This document shows positions 23,262-33,859 of a stretch of DNA of 64,000 nucleotides, one piece after another. Each line of letters begins with the position of its first letter. The first letter of the stretch is position 1. This stretch comes from Ascarosepion bandense. Its lineage: Eukaryota > Mollusca > Cephalopoda > Sepiida > Sepiidae. The notes under the pieces were generated by a model. The model made no database searches and was not told where the DNA came from. It saw only the letters and a list, made by a program, of their open reading frames with translations. Location of the stretch: assembly GCA_037127315.1 (NCBI GenBank), contig JBBBDQ010001614.1, forward strand, positions 699,501 through 763,500, in the 5' to 3' direction. The position numbers and the translations under genes were made by a program.

Positions 23262-24483
23262 ACTAGCAGTATAGCCTGGAGTTTCTCGGAGATTTTAGTG
23301 GCTATGTTGAAATGGTAAGGTCAAGTGCTTATTCAAAAATTATGAGGTTGCCGTGATGCGTAAATTAAAAAGATTCGAAATAAGTATTGTTTTCTGTTGT
23401 ATTTGTAAAAACGCGATTTATACTTGGTCAATTTTGTCAATAAACGGGAATAAGGTATATGTAATTGAAAGAACGGGTCGGGCGTTATGGGATCCCGTAA
23501 AGTGATGCGATGGCGTTGTGACACAGAAGAAGTGGGTGTACTTTCCCTGCAACGTCGAAGGAAGAAAACCTTTAACTGTTATTGCATATGATAAGGTAGC
23601 AATTACAAAAAAAAAACAATTTTAGTTAGAATACAACTGTACATTTCGGAGAAATAAATGATCGCAAAAAGTCGATGCGATAACGTTATGACGCAGAAAA
23701 AGTGAATGCATTGTTCCTGCAACGTCGAACGGGTTGGCACCTTATAGAAAATCTTAAACTGTTATGGCATATGATAAGGTAAAGTTTTTTAAAAAAGACC
23801 CGATTTTTGTTAGAATACAACTAAGCATTACGGAGGAATAAACGGTTGCAAAAGTAGGTGAGATGACGTTGTAATGTAGAAGAAGTGGATACATTGTCCC
23901 TGCAACGTTGGAGAGGTTGGCACCTGGTAGAAAATTTTAAACTGTTATGGCACATGATGAAGTAGAATTTACAAAAAAGAACAATTTTTTGTTGGAATAC
24001 AACTAAGCATTTCGGAGAAATAAACAATCGCTAAAAGTAACATTTTCCGTTAATTTTTGCTCTACTCTGTGTGTTAATTGAAATTTTTCTTCGCATTTCA
24101 AAGCATCAGATCTTGATCTATCAGTAACTCGATTTGGGTTGAGTTTGAGCAAAGTGTCTTGGAGAAATGCATAAAAGTGCACAAAAAACATCTAAAATTA
24201 TGTTTGTGGTTGATTTTTGAGGAACCCTGTACACTGATTCGAAAGAATTTTGTGTACATCAAAGGTTTAGACCTTGAGCTACAAGTTACACAATTTTGGA
24301 TGAATTCGTATAAAGTGTCTTGGATGAGAAGGGTTTGTAAATTCTAAATTTAAATTTAGAAAATTTTTGTAAAAATTTTTAAAATTTTTGCGTATATCAA
24401 AATTTGTGTCATGATTGACAAGTAACACAATTTTGGTTAAATTTCAGACCAAGGCTTTTGGAGGAATAGGGTTCGTTAAAATG

Positions 24484-24519
<36 letters not shown>

Positions 24520-24540
24520 GACATATCTATTTATATATAT
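23262..24540 (+). mobile_element. Helentron-like (HINE) element with internal tandem repeats
   Basis: Begins TACTAGCAGTATAGCC like the copies at 46801 and 56217, and ends with a (CA)n tract and ATATCTATTTATATATA. The interior is unlike the other copies and is made of two sets of tandem units. Confidence 0.55.
23480..24040 (+). repeat. Tandem repeat, unit ~184 bp, three copies
   Basis: The words TTCCCTGCAACG or similar, AAACTGTTATGGCATATGAT and CATTTCGGAGAAATAAA recur with spacings of about 186 and 182 bp. A second set of looser units (AAAGTGTCTTGGA, GTAACACAATTTTGG) follows to 24480. Confidence 0.75.
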
Positions 24541-24652
24541 AATATAGACAAGTTTTGTCAATTTATTTTAAATAAATAGACAAAACTTGTCTATATTATT
24601 CAACGAAACCTGTATGAATGAAAAAATGCTGCCAAAATACACACAATTTGTA
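24541..24652 (+). pseudogene. Penelope-associated N-terminal fragment behind a hairpin
   Basis: A 28-bp inverted repeat (24541-24568 with 24571-24598, one mismatch) is followed by a frame reading NRQNLSILFNETCMNEKMLP, the same as at 45800-45880. It stops at the same point, LPKYT, before microsatellite DNA. Confidence 0.5.
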
Positions 24653-24675
24653 TATATATATATATATACTCTAGC

Positions 24676-24875
24676 AATGAATTAGAACACTCTCGGCTAT
24701 TGGGCGTGTATAATGATAATATACACGCTAAAAAGTCTGCCTCCTTCTACCGAGCACCCACAGCTCAGAGGTAGAATCGCCGAATGACGCCAGTTCGGTC
24801 GGGTTTCAATCCTGGGTAAAAGCAATCGGAGTCTAACCGTACTGATGAGCTATGATACAGTGAAACAGCTCTGGA

Positions 24876-24879
<4 letters not shown>
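24676..24879 (+). mobile_element. tRNA-derived SINE with decayed hammerhead tail
   Basis: The A-box-like AGCTCAGAGGTAGAAT and B-box-like GGTTTCAATCC are followed by CTGATGA (24842-24848), a weakened stem II, GAAA (24862-24865) and a shortened end. Relative to 46540-46788 it lacks the bases that would hold the cleavage site. (TA)n follows. Confidence 0.65.

Positions 24880-24928
<49 letters not shown>
24880..24928. repeat. (TA)n microsatellite
   Basis: 49-bp TA tract directly after the SINE tail. Confidence 0.95.
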
Positions 24929-24934
<6 letters not shown>

Positions 24935-25064
24935 ATTTGTTTGAAAATTAATATTGATCGATACTCGTATTTAAGTAGATATTCTGTTCATAATCAAACA
25001 GTATTATATATTTAATTTTTCCGGCCTGATTATTTACGATAATTTTTTATTACGAAAATGTGTG

Positions 25065-25156
25065 TCATTCGGCAGGATTCGAACCTGCAACACCTCTACA
25101 CACAGGGGAAGCCACCAATTGATCTGACGCGTCTTAGACCTATCGACCACGAATGA
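25065..25156 (-). tRNA. tRNA-Leu-like gene or pseudogene
   Basis: On the minus strand the acceptor arms TCATTCG and CGAATGA pair over 7 bp. The D arm has A-box-like TGGTCGATAGG. There is a long variable arm, and the T arm GCAGG/CCTGC encloses a perfect B box GGTTCGAATCC. The long variable arm and TCTAAGAC fit tRNA-Leu, and TCAA in the anticodon loop suggests a CAA ancestor. Position 33 is not a clear U and two stem pairs are wobble, so it may be a pseudogene. Confidence 0.5.
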
Positions 25157-25489
25157 ATAACAAACGAAGTCAAATCAAGCCTATATAACACAATTTTCGA
25201 TTCATCTTTGCCTTGATGACACAAATGACAGTTGAAAGACTGACACCAAATAAACTGCTTTGGGGTAAACACTTGATTTATTCATATGTTGATTTATTTA
25301 TTTTTTTATCCATTTATACACGTGCTGATGTGAAAAAGAAAACACAGAACATTCAACGTGCCAACATTTGATTTATTTTATCCTATTTTATTTGATTTTA
25401 CTGATTATATCTATTTTCTTATTTTTTCTACTTGCTTATTTATAAAACAACAACTCGGCGATCAGAAACAATAGAAACTCGATAGGTAA
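25157..25489. other. AT-rich spacer
   Basis: Nothing recognised. Confidence 0.5.
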
Positions 25490-25497
25490 AGCCACAA

Positions 25498-25554
25498 ATT
25501 TATTCGCCTGAAGAGAGTCGATTTTAGACTCGAAACACGTGTAGCGTCACAAAT
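25498..25554 (+). ncRNA. Type I hammerhead ribozyme motif, intact core
   Basis: Core CTGAAGA (25508-25514). Stem II is GAGTC/GACTC, a perfect 5 bp with a 7-nt loop. GAAA at 25532-25535. Stem III is CAC/GTG without a loop. Then UA, with predicted cleavage after 25543. Stem I is CGC/GCG, then an internal loop, then ATTT/AAAT. All invariant bases are present. The minimal loopless stem III is like that of retroelement hammerheads, which often act as dimers. Confidence 0.75.
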
Positions 25555-25639
25555 ACCATTATGGACACTTAATATATCATAACATGTATAATAACAAAAA
25601 CAATAAATATACACTTTAAAGAAAAAGTTCACGGCCTCT

Positions 25640-25860
25640 CACACTTTTTATTTTAGTGAATCCTGCCATAATTCTTTTCTCCAGTGCATCTTTGAGGTTG
25701 CAAGATGTTTTGTAGATTTCTCAATCAACTGCGTCCCACATATAATAATGAAGGAGGTTGCTGTCTGTGATGTTGGGACAGAAATTGTCTGAGAACCATG
25801 ACTGCGATATCTTTCTTGTGTGTCGTGATGCAGAGTTCTGTTGCCAAAAAAAAAAGGGTC
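25640..25860 (-). pseudogene. mariner-type transposase C-terminal remnant
   Basis: Frames on the minus strand read FFWQQNSASRH (second catalytic Asp apparently replaced by Asn), then a block ending in YYMWDAVDREIYKTSCN and LKDALEKRIMAGFT, as in DD37-type transposase tails. It is short and broken, and termini were not found. Confidence 0.5.
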
Positions 25861-26249
25861 TTCATGCAACCAACCTTCTGACCTAGACAAGCACTACCTA
25901 GCCAAGACACCTGATGCCGGTCACCTTATAGAGTCTGGGGCCTTTGTGAAGATAAACGAAGGCATATCGTCGCCATCACCAGTGATCATACGAAACAGCT
26001 ACCTAATCACAATTAGTTCCCTCCAACTATTTCTGAATACTCAGCACTATCCTCAGATTGAAATCCCAAACATTCTTCCGATGTGAGTACCGTTTCCAAA
26101 TTCCTGGCGGAGTGAATTGTGTCATGGTACTAGTTTTCTCACAAACGGTGCCCAACCTACCCTACTATACTCTGCAGTCGACAAAACGAAAAATCAAACA
26201 ACACACATGCGTGAAATTAAAAATATATTATGGCGACTATTTACCCATC
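25861..26249. other. Possible further mariner remnant, unassigned
   Basis: Lies upstream of the transposase tail on the minus strand, but no motif could be read. Confidence 0.35.
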
Positions 26250-26905
26250 GCATTATATATATATATATAAAACGCAATCTGTGAGTCTGTGTGTGACTGT
26301 TCCCTATGCACGCCTACATTTTTTTAGCTACGCCATTCAAACTTTCTAGGGAGACATCTCTACAGGGAAACCAGGTCGACACATACTTTTTGAGTTTAAG
26401 TTCAGCAATTTTCCCTTTCGCACTTTTTGGCCAATGGAGCCGATTGTTTACATTTGCTCCGTAAAACATCTAAGATCTAAGATGGTTGCTAAATTACGTC
26501 ACAGAAATCAAATCAGACATGTCAAACGCGACTAAAAACAAACAAAAAGAGTCTTTATATCAAATTTTTATTCCGACGTTTTTAAAATTCATTTGGTCAC
26601 CAAAAAATGTGAATATTTTACCCCGTAATTTTGAAACAAAAGAATGTTTTTTCAAACAAAATCAAAATAAATAAAAAAATGCAAATCGTTAATTTAATTC
26701 TTTAAGACTTTTTTTTTCAGGCTTAATATTTCATACTTCAGAAAATAAAATTAAAAAAAAATAAAGCCATTTTTTTCGCTAAATATTTCATGCAGGAAAT
26801 CAACTGTCTGTAAATGATTTCCATCTACTACTCTCACTGGCATCTTCTCCTACTACTAAAATTTTCTATGTTGCACGGGCAACGACGGGCTATGATGCTA
26901 GTATA
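26250..26905 (-). mobile_element. Helentron-like element, second family
   Basis: Minus-strand start CTAGCATCATAGCCCGTCG with a short GCCCGTCGTTGCCCGTGC hairpin-like end. The other end reads ACACACAGACTCACAGATTG before (TA)n. Its distal 170 bp match 63812-64000. The layout resembles the Lep1/HINE group. Confidence 0.5.
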
Positions 26906-27894
26906 TATATATATTGCAAAAAGCATTCCTGTCTACACATGCTCTCACGCACGTACGCATTCTTACGCACCTATCCATACATATCTAACGTTGGTCTTGT
27001 TTGGCTCGACAGAAGTGAAAATTAAAGACCGTGCAGATAATTTCTAAAGCTATTTATACTTTGCTCACAGTAGAGTCGGTTGATTGATTGAAAAGTCAAA
27101 TATTCTGACAAGGTTTAATTTAATACAAGTAACTTAAAAAGACCAATCCACTAAATTTCAAGTTTGGTTAAAAACATGTTACAAGTCAATTTTTTTTTAT
27201 TTTCAAATTGTAAAAGATATCTGTATGAGCTAACTGAAGTTGTGAGTAACTCTTTGTTAGGTATAGATGAAGTTACATTTTCACTAGTTAAGAGTATAAA
27301 AAAAAATAGAACGGGTTACCAAGGGGATTTGAAATGAAGAGAGTTTCAAATTGCAGTTTCCTTACTTTTAAAAATACTTTTAGTGACACTTACGGAATAG
27401 AGAAAAACTTACTAGAGTGAAATTTGCAGAGAAACGAAAGTTTATTAATGCAGCAAAATACGGTAAAGGACTGCCACAAAATTTTCCTTGTTCGCCCTTA
27501 AATATCACGTCAGGTTAGCAGTTCCATCACAATTCAAACCAGTCTTCTCCTATAACTAATCAGTGAATGGAAAACGAATTTAGATCAACAGTCATATAAA
27601 TCATTTTTTTTAACAACAAAAGAAATGTATTTACTTTGAAAAATTCACAATCTAAAAAGTGGAATGTTCAAAAGTTGAAAGATTAAGTTCGAAGCGTGGG
27701 TGAGAAAAGGTTGATCAATCACGGGCAAAGATGTTATTCTGAGTACATTTGATAAAAGGGTTTCGAATTTGAGGTAAACTTTCACACGTGTGCAGTAATA
27801 TCAATCTCTTTTTGAGGTGTGTGATGGATTTTGTTTGGTCTTGAAAAATATTGCGTCACTTGGGATTTTCATCAGCTTTTCCATCACACCCATA
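26906..27894. other. No recognisable feature
   Basis: AT-rich DNA with scattered A-runs. No frame with motif content. Confidence 0.5.
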
Positions 27895-27926
27895 CACTAT
27901 TGTCATGATTAGTTGGCTTAAGGTCA

Positions 27927-28163
27927 TTGTCTGCGAAGGACGTTCTTCCAAGGAGGCGTACAAAAACTGTAACGCTGAGTAAACACACTGGAAAGCCTTA
28001 CAGAGAGATCGCGGATATTCTTGGTGTCAGCCTTTCACATGTCAATCGTCTATCAAAGCGAAGAAAAAAATTGGATCCATCAATCGAAAAAGTAAAGAAA
28101 ATTGCGGTCGGCAGAGAAAAACAGCGCCAGGAGACGATGTATAAGTTATCATGGAAAATGTGA
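27927..28163 (+). pseudogene. Tc1-type transposase N-terminal HTH remnant
   Basis: The 78-residue frame contains KHTGKPYREIADILGVSLSH, a paired-like HTH typical of Tc1 transposases, followed by a basic stretch. No catalytic domain or matching termini lie nearby, so it is an isolated 5' scrap. The family is inferred from the HTH pattern only. Confidence 0.55.
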
Positions 28164-28533
28164 AAGACCCTATGAAAATATTATTCATTTTTTAAAAATT
28201 AATTTGCATAAGGGAGTATTTACCCCCACCACTTGCACTTTTCAGTTAAGCCGTTTATGATTTTTTTCTATGTGATGTAATGAATAGGTAATGAATATGT
28301 ATACACCTTGGTCCCCCCTCACTGGAATGTGATTGGCTAGTGTCAGCCATAAATATAAACTAAGGCGAGGAGATCCAGAGGTCTATTGGTCTTCTACTAG
28401 AGATCTACTGGTCTACCACTATTGACTACGCCTACGTCTCAGGGTACTGCATACGACGAATACCGTCTATTACGTCTACTTACTAGATTGTTCTACTTGG
28501 TAACATTTATCTTAACCACTTAACTACCTTGAA

Positions 28534-28589
<56 letters not shown>

Positions 28590-28806
28590 CTTTCCGGGAC
28601 ATATCAGTATATTTGTTACATTTTCTAACAAAACTTAGAGTTAGACACTTAACGATTAAAATTAAATGAAATCAATATTTTTTTGTTAGAAGTCAATTGT
28701 CGATATCAGAATGATACTCAAAGGTTGGTTTTCTGATAGGATCTTAAAACTGGAGAGAAGACACAAAGAGAAAAATGGTTACTGTATGTTAACAACTAAA
28801 ACACCC

Positions 28807-28870
<64 letters not shown>
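28164..28870. other. Microsatellite-rich spacer
   Basis: Contains a TATAAATATAAA-like stretch, (TA)n at 28537-28588 and (CA)n at 28813-28870. Possible LTR-like sequence before the TA tract, not provable. Confidence 0.5.
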
Positions 28871-28875
<5 letters not shown>

Positions 28876-29405
28876 CTGTGAATAGGTATTAGGACAAGAA
28901 CTATTTTATCTTTTATGAGGCATATTGACAGAAAATAAACAATTTAATTAAAGTAATTTTATTTGATTTACTCAACAAATGCTTTAACAAGAAAAAGTAC
29001 TTGTTACAAAATAAATTTAATATTTAGTATAATAGCCTTTTGCTTTGATCACAGCCTTCATTCTGTCAGGCATTGACATCACAAGCTTCTTCAATGTATC
29101 TAATGATATCCCTTGCCAAGCAGCTTGTATTTGTTCCCAAAGTGTGTCTTTCAAAGTAACAGTAGATTTATCAATTTTTTTTATCCAAAATATCCCACAG
29201 ATGTTCAATAGGATTGAGATCAGGGCTTTGTGGAGCCAATTCAAATTCCGAAGCCTTCCTTTCTCTTCCTTTTTAGTTAAATAATTCTTACAAAGGTTTA
29301 GCTTTTCTCCCTGTATTTTAATACAGTGAGGTGTTTAGGAAAATCAGTCCTGTCCTTATCATTTTGCATACTACCGGTACTGTGCAAATGTGTTAAGGGT
29401 GACTT
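28871..29405 (-). mobile_element. Tc1 deletion derivative, one end truncated
   Basis: Same structure as 568-1168 in inverse: terminus CAGTACTGTG, transposase C-terminal remnant, the same internal junction and the inner palindromic termini. The outermost left end is lost where it meets the SINE composite at about 29405. Confidence 0.8.
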
Positions 29406-30059
29406 GAAAAATTTTAATTATGTTTCCAACTATTATATTCAGTCAGTCAGTTAAGTGCCATACGTGATACACTCTTTAAGTGATCATGTCTCAAAAGAGA
29501 CATGACTGATTGGGCAGAAGATTGTCCCACAGTAGGTTGCCATTGCTTTCTGCGGTAGACTGGTTGTCAGCCAAAGCTACAGAACCCAATCTGTCTTATT
29601 ATTTGACTCATAGCTAGAGGGGGAAAAGACAGATTATATTAAATTATTATATTAAATAAAATTAGTGGGGGATCAGTTTATTACTTCATAGCAGTAGAAA
29701 ACCGAACTCCCACTTTATGTTCAGTATAAATTTTAATTATGTTTCCAAATATTGTATTCAGTCAGTGAATTAAGTGCCATACGTGATACACACTTTGGGC
29801 GATCATGTCTCGAAAGAGACATGACTGACTAGGCAGAAAATTATCCCACAGTAGATTGCCATTACTTTTGCGGTAGACTGGTTTCCGACCAAGGCTATAG
29901 AACCCAATCTGTTATTTGACCCATAGCTAGAGGGGTAAGAAATATATTATATTACAAAGTAGTAATTAGTGGGGGATCAGTTTATCACTTCGTAACAGTA
30001 TAAAACCGATCCCCCACTTTTTACGATGCAGAAGCCTTAATCATGTCTCCAACTATTAT

Positions 30060-30345
30060 ATTCAGTCAGTGAGTTAAGTGCCATACAAAATACACGCTTT
30101 GAGCGATCATGTCTCTTTCGAGACATGACTGGCTGGGCAGATTATCCCACAGTAGGTTGCCATTGCTTTCTGCGGTAAATTGGTTGCTGTCCTGTTATTT
30201 AACCCATAGCTGGAGGGAAGAGACAGATGAATACCTTTCCCAAGGATATCTACGCGCAAGTGAATGCAACGAATTAAACTGGAATTTGAACTCGGCTCCC
30301 TGGTTAGTCGTACCGAGTCGATATCCACTGCACCACAGTGCACAT
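30060..30345 (-). mobile_element. tRNA-derived SINE (hairpin family)
   Basis: Minus-strand SINE with hairpin GAGACATG near 30110-30127 and a tRNA-like head near 30285-30345. Confidence 0.75.
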
Positions 30346-30613
30346 AAACCAAGCATTTTCTCAGATTGTTTGTATGGAACCTCTTAATGCAGTCATAAAA
30401 ATTAAAAATAATAACACTTGATTTTTCTGGTTATTGTTCATGAAAAAAACCTCCTTGCCCGAAACGTTTTGGTTACTAGTAACATGTAAGCTTGATTTTC
30501 TTGAACTGTTTTAAACGAAAAGCAAAAAGAATTCATTTCATTTTCTAATTATCGTGACAAATATCACGAGTAAATATTAATAAACATTAACTGATCATCT
30601 GTACCTTGCAGGT

Positions 30614-30826
30614 GTGCTTTTGAAAATCGGAACAATGCCGTCTAGTAAAGCAACAAGATTATCAAATATGTCTGCAGAAGCAAAACAATCACCCAGAAGG
30701 AAAGAAGAACAAGAAAAGGCTTCCGATATTAACCTGTTTTCAGTAGAACTCTCAAATATCGACAAACAAGACAAGACAAACGAGATAAAAATGTTAGTAG
30801 CCAGACACACTTTGATTCTCCTATAA
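30614..30826 (+). CDS. Conserved exon-like frame, second copy
   Basis: 70-residue frame, same start (MLLKIGTMPSSK) and nearly identical over about 50 residues to 10377-10583. It lacks a 9-bp stretch after DKQD and then diverges. TACCTTGCAG lies just upstream. Function not recognised. Confidence 0.35.
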   Translation: MLLKIGTMPSSKATRLSNMSAEAKQSPRRKEEQEKASDINLFSVELSNIDKQDKTNEIKMLVARHTLILL

Positions 30827-32340
30827 TAGTAAACAAGTCAGAAGGCTCGATAGCCTAAGAAGTGGCTAGAAAAGGGGTCTCGGGTGTCATCTGCTTCGTC
30901 TGTCTTTGCCTTTATCCCTAACTCTAACCCCAACCATAACCCAAACGTCAACACGAGCCTGAACTGTAACGCTAACCCCTAACCTTATCTCTAACACCAA
31001 CGAATTACTTGAAGCAAACGACTACGATAATTTGCATGCAGATGGCTATTTGCAATGCGAAAAGTACACATACCCAAGTGCAACTCTTAGATTCCAACGG
31101 TTGATAAATATTTCTGAGTTCAGGGATTATTTAAGGGTTGGCTTTAGAGGCCGTGGAATCTTCGATGTGCTGCAATGGTTAGCCAAACTGATCTTGTTAG
31201 ATCGATTGAGTATTGGTTTCGATCTTCACTGAATGCCCTATTTTTTCGGTCTTGTGCCACATCTGCCACAACTCGCTGTTGAGAAAATATTGCGACTGAC
31301 TTGGATCTACAGTAAAACCATGCTTTCCAGTATTTTCATTGTGAGAGTGAACTACTTTTCTTTCTTTGGTAGTGAACCCGTTTTGAAGTCTCACTCAGCG
31401 CTTACAACACAGAATTAACCAGCTCCAAATAACAGTCAAGGATCTGGATTATAGTGAACCCATCGCTGTACTCTGTCGAAATTGTCAAATGATCTGGAGA
31501 AAGAAAAAGTAGACGCCGCTAAGGTGAAAGTAGTTAAGGCCTCTGTGGTGATACCGACCGAACAAATGCGATGGACTGGATGTTTGCTCTCTTATGACAA
31601 AACGGCAAATGACAAAAGTCGTTGTTGCGCATCCGGGTTCGCGCAGATGTTCCGGTTGAAAAATAAGAATTAATCAAATATTAAATTTCCATTTCGCGAG
31701 CCTACGCGAATTTTATTTACCAGCCAATGGGAAGCCCAGAATCAAATACAAGTGTGAAATTCCAAACGAGCTGCTTTTGATCCAAAAAGCCGAGACAGAA
31801 AGCACCCAGCGGACTGACGCCAAGAAGAAGAGTGTAATCAATATCCCCTTGACTTAAATCAAGTGGCTACTATGTTCGCCTCCCTTCACCTCTCCTTACT
31901 TTCTTCCCTGTCTCAAAAGTACTTACTGACCTAAGGAGCGAATACATCAAAGACATTCCTCATTTTACACGCTCCCACATTTCTAAGCCTTAAATCTCTT
32001 TCAGCTTATTATTTGCCATGAACATTTAACCTCCGTTGGACCTATATTCAAGTATTATTTTGATTGTAAAAACATTAATTGATATGTATATATATAAATG
32101 TTATTTTCAACTCAATTTGCTTTTCTTGATTTTATAATCATTTTATGACTTATAGTGGGATATCTACCTCAAGGCCGAATTCCGTTAACCTGCAACAGTA
32201 TACAATTACCCTTCACTAGAACGGACTCCCACTACAACTAGAAAAATAATAGATAAGATATCCCCTATACCTCTACATGACGTGAACTACTGAAAAACCT
32301 GTTTACAGCATAAATGGTTAAGAATTAAGTCCTCCAGATT
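30827..32340. other. Unassigned, contains telomere-like words
   Basis: Apart from the CTAAC-rich stretch at 30918-31000, no clear feature. The tail (about 31680-32240) could be an LTR-like repeat, but no ends were found. Confidence 0.45.
30918..31000 (-). repeat. Degenerate telomere-like (CCCTAA) stretch
   Basis: Repeated words CCCTAAC, CTAACCCC, ATAACCC and CTAACCCCTAACC within about 80 bp. Confidence 0.5.
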
Positions 32341-32347
32341 ATTTGTA

Positions 32348-33330
32348 ATGATAACTGATTCCATAAGAGCCCAAATAGGTTTGTACGCCGATGACACCAC
32401 TGTTTACTCTCGCCTCCTACAAAAATCTGGTGTAGGCGTCAAAGCTAACCTTGCAGCCGAGATTGAAAAAGACCTCCAATCCATATTGGACTTGGATAAG
32501 AAATGGCTAGTAAATTTTAATGCTTCTAAAACGAAGTTACTCTCAATTAACCATCATCGACAATCTCACCTACCTCCCATTAGCATGGACCAGGCTTGCC
32601 TCCCAGAGAGTAAAACACTACGCCTCCTTGGTCTCACACTTTCAGCGGACGTGAAATGGAATGACTATATCGAATCTATTGCTAAATCCGCTGCTATGAA
32701 AGTCGTTTCTCTGTGTAGGGCCCGGAAGTTTTTTCCGTCTAAATCTATCCTGCACATATAGAAATCTACCATCCGCCCGTGCATTGAATATTGCTGCCAC
32801 ATCTGGTCGGGTGCCCCTGCTATTCTCCTCGGGCTTCTCGATAAGGTTCAGAGGAGGGTCTGTAATGTGATAGGTACCGACTTGGCAGACCACCTGCAGT
32901 CTCTCTCCCACCGGCACAATGTGGCTTCCCTGTGTCTCTTCTATAAATACTTTCATGGCTTCTGCTCCGATGAACTTAGATCACTGGTGCCCCCTAAATA
33001 CGAATTTGCACGAGATACTAGATTAGCAACTAGATCCCACCCTTTTACAGTGAAACCGATAAAATGCAACCGTAACTTCTACTCCAACAGTTTCTTTCCC
33101 CGCACTTCCCGACTGTGGAATTCCCTTCCACACGATTGCTTCCCCACGGCTACAATCTCCAGGAGTTTAAATGTAAGGTCAATAGACACCTCCTAATACA
33201 CTAACCTGCTCCCATTCCTCCTGACATTCCCTATGTCTAACCACCCCTTCTTTTTACCTTCCCCTATGTAGCCCCATGCGCAATAGTGGCAGTTGAATAC
33301 CTTGCTTGGGGTGAGATGATTAAAAAAAAA
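32348..33330 (+). mobile_element. APE-type LINE, 3' portion
   Basis: Starts near the RT YADD box (QIGLYADDTTVYSRLLQ, 32370-32420) and runs through KWLVNFNASKTKLLSINHH and LGLTLSADVKWNDYIESIAK to the C-terminal SRLWNSLPHDCFP and the 3' UTR. One stop at about 32759 and one frame change break it. It is 5'-truncated. Same family as 4425-7987 but with a different 3' UTR spelling (GGGGTGAGATGATT). Confidence 0.85.
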
Positions 33331-33842
33331 ACACTCTTCCCATCTGCCCAACCCTCATCCTCGCTATCCTTACACATCTGTCACCTTCCTCCTGACATTC
33401 CCTATGTCTAACCACTCCTTCTCTTTACCTTCCCCTATGTAGCCCCATGCACAATAGTGGCAGTGGAATGCCTTGCTTGGGGTGAGATGATTAAAAAAAA
33501 GCACTTTTCCCATCTGCCCAACCCTCATCCTCGCTATCCTTACACATCTGTCACCTTCCTCCTGACATTCCCTATGTCTAACCACTCCTTCTCTTTACCT
33601 TCCCCTATGTAGCCCTATGCGCAATAGTGGCAGTGGAATGCCTTGCTTGGGGTGAGATGATTTAAAAAAAAACACTTTTCCCATCTGCCCAACCCTCATC
33701 CTCGCTATCCTTACACATCTGTCACCTTCCTCCTGACATTCCCTATGTCTAACCACTCCTTCTCTTTACCATCCCCTATGTAGCCCCATGCGCAATAGTG
33801 GCAGTGGAATGCCTTGCTTGGGGTGAGATGATTAAAAAAAAA
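33200..33842 (+). repeat. LINE 3' UTR plus A-tail repeated four times
   Basis: Units of about 171 bp, each ending TTGGGGTGAGATGATT plus A-run (ends near 33330, 33500, 33671, 33842). They are nearly identical, so the expansion is young. Confidence 0.9.
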
Positions 33843-33859
33843 AACTTTTTTGCAATCGT

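Larger units (their letters stand above)
29410..30826 (+). repeat. Composite repeat, inverted copy of 10377-11760
   Basis: Three SINE-tail/spacer units (minus-strand SINEs), then a full SINE head (to 30345), shared flank, then the exon-like frame. Spacers again hold the GTGGGGGATC inverted repeat (for example 29945-29995). Confidence 0.75.

Noticed and set aside
24676..24879. Simple tRNA gene reading of the A and B boxes
   Set aside because: The acceptor and anticodon arms do not pair, so it is better seen as a SINE head.
30918..31000. True telomere
   Set aside because: Too short and degenerate, with transposon-rich sequence on both sides.
31482..31673. 63-residue open frame
   Set aside because: No motif, no second copy, and length expected by chance.
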